The notes under the pieces are model-generated. The model saw only the letters and a program-made list of their open reading frames with translations. It ran no database searches and had not been told where the DNA came from. The position numbers and the translations under genes were made by a program. This document shows, piece after piece, positions 60,583 through 64,000 of a DNA stretch of 64,000 nucleotides (the stretch's first letter is position 1; each line of letters begins with the position of its first letter). The stretch is from Orenia metallireducens. Its GTDB lineage: Bacteria; Bacillota; Halanaerobiia; Halobacteroidales; Halobacteroidaceae. The stretch spans positions 369,753 to 433,752 of the forward strand of contig NZ_LWDV01000009.1 of NCBI RefSeq assembly GCF_001693735.1. Direction: 5' to 3'.

Positions 60583-60941
60583 ATGAAGAATAGAGATACA
60601 GATAAAATAAAAAGGCTTTATGATAGGATTGCTCCAATTTATGATATTTTATCCATGGAGAATATAGAAAAAGTGGCTAGTTGGAAGGAGAGGTTATGGG
60701 AGAAGGTTAAACATTGCAGGATGTTAATTGATGAAGAGTTAGCAGGTAGTATTGCCGTTGCCGATATAGTTAAAGTAGGTAGTGCAGCAACAGTTAAGAC
60801 CCTTCATCAGATGAGGGTTAATAGTGTAGGGACGGTGATTGGTTCTGTTCTGAGTTTGATTTTAGCAATGGAGTGATGAAAGGGTATCATAGTCATAAGT
60901 GTGATGAAGATGATAAAAAAGATAATCAAAGTTGTCATTAA
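60583..60941 (+). pseudogene. Mosaic of truncated genes
   Basis: One open frame (60583-60876, 97 residues) joins pieces of unlike genes. It opens like a UbiE-type methyltransferase (KIKRLYDRIAPIYDILSM), then has a P-type-ATPase-like stretch (LAGSIAVADIVKVG) and a piece close to the end of the spermidine-synthase-like gene (SVGTVIGSVLSLILAM). A second short frame, 60876-60941, resembles the tail of the DUF2933-like protein and ends QSCH. Deletions have fused these. Ribosome site AAGAGGTGACTAA is present, so a peptide could still be made. Confidence 0.65.
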
Positions 60942-61312
60942 AACTAATTGATAGTTGAATAAAGATTATATTTATAAGATGTTTAACTACGATTAGTATC
61001 TCAATACTTTAATTTTTCAATAAAAATTTCTGTAATAAATTTAGGAAATGAATTATAACAGACTTTTAGATAAGAAAAAATCACTCTTAAAGAAAATTTA
61101 GAATTTTACTTGCTTTTTAAAGTAAAATGTGTGGAAGTTACAGCTCTTTAGTGTATTTTTGGGATAAGATATAAAGCAGTAGTAATTGCTAAAACTAGTT
61201 AAGTATAAAGATGATAATCGGTGCACAAGATATAATTGTATAGAGTATTTAAATTGTCCTAATAGATTAATCAATCATTAAACTAAAAAAGATACTATAG
61301 GAGTTGATAAAT
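60942..61312. other. Gap before oxidoreductase gene
   Basis: AT-rich, no gene. It may hold decayed sequence from the neighbouring mosaic. A possible TTGATA/TATAAT-like promoter is not clear. Confidence 0.3.
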
Positions 61313-62374
61313 TTGCAAAAAGTAAAGGTAGCGATTATTGGTTGTGGCTTGGCTTGGGAGAGATTACATTACCCAGCTTACCAAGAGCTTCAAGATAAGT
61401 ATGAGATAGTTGCATGTTGTGATATTGATAAAAATAAGGCAATTAAGGCTACTCAGGTGGCTGGTCTTGGTCAAGATAAGGCATATACTGATTATAGAGA
61501 GATGATTAACAGAGAGAGTTTAGATGCTGTTGATATTATGGTTCCTATTGAAGATAATTTCCCAGTGGCAGAAGATATAGCCCAAGTAGGGGTCAATATA
61601 ATCTGTGAAAAGCCTCTTGCTACAAACTTAGAAGATGCTTTAGAATTTACTCAATTTGCCGACATGTATAAGATTAAAATTATGATTGCTGAAAACTTTA
61701 GATATAATGAAGAGAATAATATTATTAGAGATTTAATTAAGCAGCGTAAGATTGGTGATGTTGTCTACTTTATTAGTAATTATATCACTGATTTCCCTAA
61801 AGATATGTTAGGAAATACTTTTGCAGCTAAAGAGTGGCGACAGCATCCTGATTTTCCAGGTGGTAGATTATTAGATGGTGCTATCCATAATCTAGCGGGA
61901 ATTCGCCATATCTTTGGTGCTATAGATAATTTACATGCCTTTGGTCAACCTCAAGAGGAAGATTATATGCCTTATCGCTCTGCTCACATCAATATGGAAT
62001 TTAAAAGTGGTGTGATTGGACAGTTTTCTTACTTCCCCAGTGGTCAAGAGGCTCAACGCCCACTGTTAGGAACAAGAATCTTTGGTACTGAAGGGATGAT
62101 CTATTTAGAAGAGAGAAAGTCTGGTATAGTAAATGTCTTTTACAATAATGGTAGTTCAGAACAGATTCCTTTCAAGCCTAAACGAGGTTTTTATAATGAA
62201 TTATTAAACTTCTACAAAGACTTCACTCTCCAAGAGAGTATTTCTGTAGCTCCAGAGGTGGAGTTTGGAGACCTTAAAACTGTATTAGCGATCTTAAAGT
62301 CTATAGAAGAGAAGAAGGTAGTTAAGGTTGATGAGGTTGCTAAAGTCCAAAAACCTTCTATAACATTATCATAA
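61313..62374 (+). CDS. Gfo/Idh/MocA-family oxidoreductase
   Basis: 353 residues. N-terminal NAD-binding fold with VAIIGCGLAWERLHYPAY near 5-22 and EKPLATNLEDAL near 100-111 (the EKP motif). The C-terminal alpha/beta domain contains GGRLLDGAIHNLAGIRHIFG, whose His is the usual catalytic position. Acts on a sugar or polyol; substrate not evident. TTG at 61313 after TAGGAGTTGATAAA. Apparently monocistronic with a terminator at 62458. Confidence 0.85.
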   Translation: MQKVKVAIIGCGLAWERLHYPAYQELQDKYEIVACCDIDKNKAIKATQVAGLGQDKAYTDYREMINRESLDAVDIMVPIEDNFPVAEDIAQVGVNIICEKPLATNLEDALEFTQFADMYKIKIMIAENFRYNEENNIIRDLIKQRKIGDVVYFISNYITDFPKDMLGNTFAAKEWRQHPDFPGGRLLDGAIHNLAGIRHIFGAIDNLHAFGQPQEEDYMPYRSAHINMEFKSGVIGQFSYFPSGQEAQRPLLGTRIFGTEGMIYLEERKSGIVNVFYNNGSSEQIPFKPKRGFYNELLNFYKDFTLQESISVAPEVEFGDLKTVLAILKSIEEKKVVKVDEVAKVQKPSITLS

Positions 62375-62457
62375 ATTAAAGAATAGAGAAGTTGTTTTAA
62401 TAGACCAATAAATTTAAGCTAGATAGTTATTGAAAATTTAATTTAAAATATGTTAAT

Positions 62458-62485
62458 AAGCCACAGAATTTATTCTGTGGCTTTT
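62458..62485 (+). terminator. Terminator after oxidoreductase gene
   Basis: AAGCCACAGAAT/ATTCTGTGGCTT stem with a short TT loop, flanked by A's and T's. Confidence 0.8.
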
Positions 62486-62847
62486 ATAATACTATAATTG
62501 CTGCTAATATTTGTTAAGAAGTGATTGATAATAATATTCCAAATAAATCATAATATATTTTAGTAAGTAGATTAGTTTTTAGAACAATATAACTAATATT
62601 AGTTATACATAATAGAAAAATAATCTTTATAGATAATGGGATATTAGTATAATTATATTTGGGGCTTAACATAGTAAGTATCTACTAATCAGATTAAAAA
62701 GTGATTACATAGTAGAAGATTTAAAGCAGATGCTTCTGTAACAAGGAGAATTATTTTTATTATAGAAGGTATATTATAAGTATTTTAAGTAAATTAGATT
62801 CTTAGATATTTATTAGATGGATATAATATAGTTGAGGAGGCGATAAG
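62486..62847. other. AT-rich intergenic region
   Basis: No gene seen. The sequence near 62590-62620 has an ACTAATATTAGTTAT inverted repeat. Confidence 0.35.
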
Positions 62848-64000
62848 ATGAAAATAGTAATAATTGGTGGAGTTGCTGCAGGAACCAGTGCAGCAGCTAG
62901 AGCCAAAAGAATCAATCCTGAAGCTGAGATTGTAATCTTTGAAAGAGATAGTGATATCTCTTATTCTGGTTGTGGACTCCCTTATTATATATCTAATATA
63001 GTTGAAGAAAGAGATGGTGTTATTATCTATACGCCAGAGAGGTTTGAAGCGAAAAAAGGAGCAGAGGTTAAGTCACAACACTCTGTTGAAGATATATTGG
63101 TAGATAGTAAAGAGGTAATAGTTAGGGATATTTTAAGAGATGAGATTAACAGAGTAAAGTATGATAAGTTATTAATTGCTACTGGAGCAAGCCCTATTGT
63201 TCCTGAGATTAAAGGGATAGACTTAGATAATATCTTTCCATTAAGAAATGTCCATAATGCTGATAGAATCATTGATCATATCCAATTAAATCAGCCTAAA
63301 AAAGCGGTAGTTATTGGTGGTGGGTATATTGGTTTAGAGTTGACTGAGAGCCTATTAGAGCATGATATAGAGGTAAGTGTAGTAGAAAAAGCTCACCAAG
63401 TTTTAACTAATCTTGATGATGATATGGCAGAGATAGTTGTTGAGCATCTACAAGATAAAGGGGTAGAGGTAATTTTAGGAGATGGAGTTATAGAATTTCA
63501 AGGTGATAAGAGTGTAGAGCGAGTTATTACAGAATCAGGTCAAGAGTTGGACTGTGATTTTGTGATTCTAGCTATTGGTGTAAGACCAAATACAGACTTA
63601 GCAAAAAGGGCAGGGATTGAACTTGGTCAGACAGGAGCAATCAAGGTTAACTCCAAGATGGAGACCAATATTGCTGATATCTATGCAGCAGGAGATTGTG
63701 TCGAGAGTACCAATTTAATTACTGGTCAGCCGATTTGGGTACCATTAGGTTCTACTGCCAATAAGCATGGTAGGGTAGCAGGGAGTAATTTATGTGGAGT
63801 AGAGGATGAATTTAAAGGAATTTTAGCAACTTCAATTACTAAAGTATGTGACTTAGCTGTTGCTTGTACTGGGCTTACAGTTAGAGAGGCCAAAGAGAAA
63901 GGTTATGATGTGGTCAGCTCTGTAATTAAAGCAGGTAATCATGCTGGATATTACCCTGATTATACTAAAATTACTATTAAGTTAGTTGTAGAGAAAGATA
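62848..64000 (+). CDS. CoA-disulfide reductase/NADH oxidase-like flavoprotein, partial
   Basis: First 384 residues; the gene runs off the window. The FAD-binding GGVAAGTSAAARAKR near 7-21, redox Cys44 in SYSGCGLPYYI (a single-Cys family with no CxxC), the NAD-binding GGGYIGLELTE near 153-163 and the IYAAGDCVE motif near 277-285 all fit. Such enzymes reduce CoA-disulfide, polysulfide or oxygen in anaerobes. GAGGAGGCGATAAG precedes the ATG. Which substrate applies cannot be told here. Confidence 0.88.
   Translation, partial: MKIVIIGGVAAGTSAAARAKRINPEAEIVIFERDSDISYSGCGLPYYISNIVEERDGVIIYTPERFEAKKGAEVKSQHSVEDILVDSKEVIVRDILRDEINRVKYDKLLIATGASPIVPEIKGIDLDNIFPLRNVHNADRIIDHIQLNQPKKAVVIGGGYIGLELTESLLEHDIEVSVVEKAHQVLTNLDDDMAEIVVEHLQDKGVEVILGDGVIEFQGDKSVERVITESGQELDCDFVILAIGVRPNTDLAKRAGIELGQTGAIKVNSKMETNIADIYAAGDCVESTNLITGQPIWVPLGSTANKHGRVAGSNLCGVEDEFKGILATSITKVCDLAVACTGLTVREAKEKGYDVVSSVIKAGNHAGYYPDYTKITIKLVVEKD

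Overview
The window looks like chromosomal DNA of a low-GC, spore-former-related anaerobic Firmicute, most plausibly a halophilic member of the Halanaerobiales (Orenia/Halobacteroides type). This assignment is inference. It rests on the very AT-rich codon use, strong AGGAGG ribosome sites with frequent TTG and GTG starts, relics of spore-related genes, and clostridial-type neighbours such as flavodoxin with DUF3793. No rRNA, tRNA, CRISPR array or replication origin was seen.

Layout. (1) 1-4100: minus-strand accessory genes (a bPH-domain membrane protein, a HEPN-like protein, a SieB-like membrane protein, an unknown) separated by two families of dispersed intergenic repeats. (2) 4126-31645: a siphovirus-type prophage in normal order. 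It runs from ImmA/repressor, divergent control region and small early genes through Rad52-like annealing protein, DnaD-like initiator and DnaC-like loader to a late activator. HNH, terminase, portal, ClpP-type protease, capsid, connectors, tail tube, tail chaperones, tape measure and tail proteins follow, and XhlA, lysozyme and holin close it. No integrase is visible, and the capsid gene is broken by an 8-bp duplication, so the prophage is probably cryptic. (3) 31856-37600: cell-envelope genes (LysM protein, L,D-transpeptidase, two lipoproteins), a DUF2975/XRE pair and gene relics. (4) 37790-38780: a repeat copy and a deleted IS3-family element. (5) 38945-42300: a CadC-type sensor and a Zn/Cd/Pb P-type ATPase. 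(6) 42300-46270: a PrsA-like foldase, spore-gene relics, and a flavodoxin-DUF3793 operon under a Fur-like palindrome. (7) 46300-60950: a large envelope and copper-handling region. It holds two Spy/CpxP-like Met/His-rich proteins, two SHOCT proteins, a YVTN propeller, a YHS protein, a divergent Lgt paralogue, CopA, CopZ, an RseC-like protein, a saccharopine-dehydrogenase-like protein, a membrane spermidine-synthase-like protein, two small proteins ending in Ser-Cys-His, CsoR, a CcdA-like protein and an isoprenylcysteine-methyltransferase-like protein, and it ends in a mosaic of gene fragments. (8) 61300-64000: a Gfo/Idh/MocA oxidoreductase and a CoA-disulfide-reductase-like flavoprotein that runs off the window.

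How it works together. The metal region appears to be several separately controlled units: a CadC operator before the Zn/Cd pump, CsoR-type palindromes before copA and before the ccdA-like gene, a Fur-type palindrome before flavodoxin, and three 11-bp-spaced direct repeats before the first Spy-like gene. The prophage offers a predicted +1 frameshift site of the UUU_CGU type in its tail-chaperone gene. Its tail gene seems to have been split by insertion of a fibre gene plus a seven-bladed propeller. These, the shared C-terminal Ser-Cys-His tails and the divergent Lgt are the observations I would follow first.
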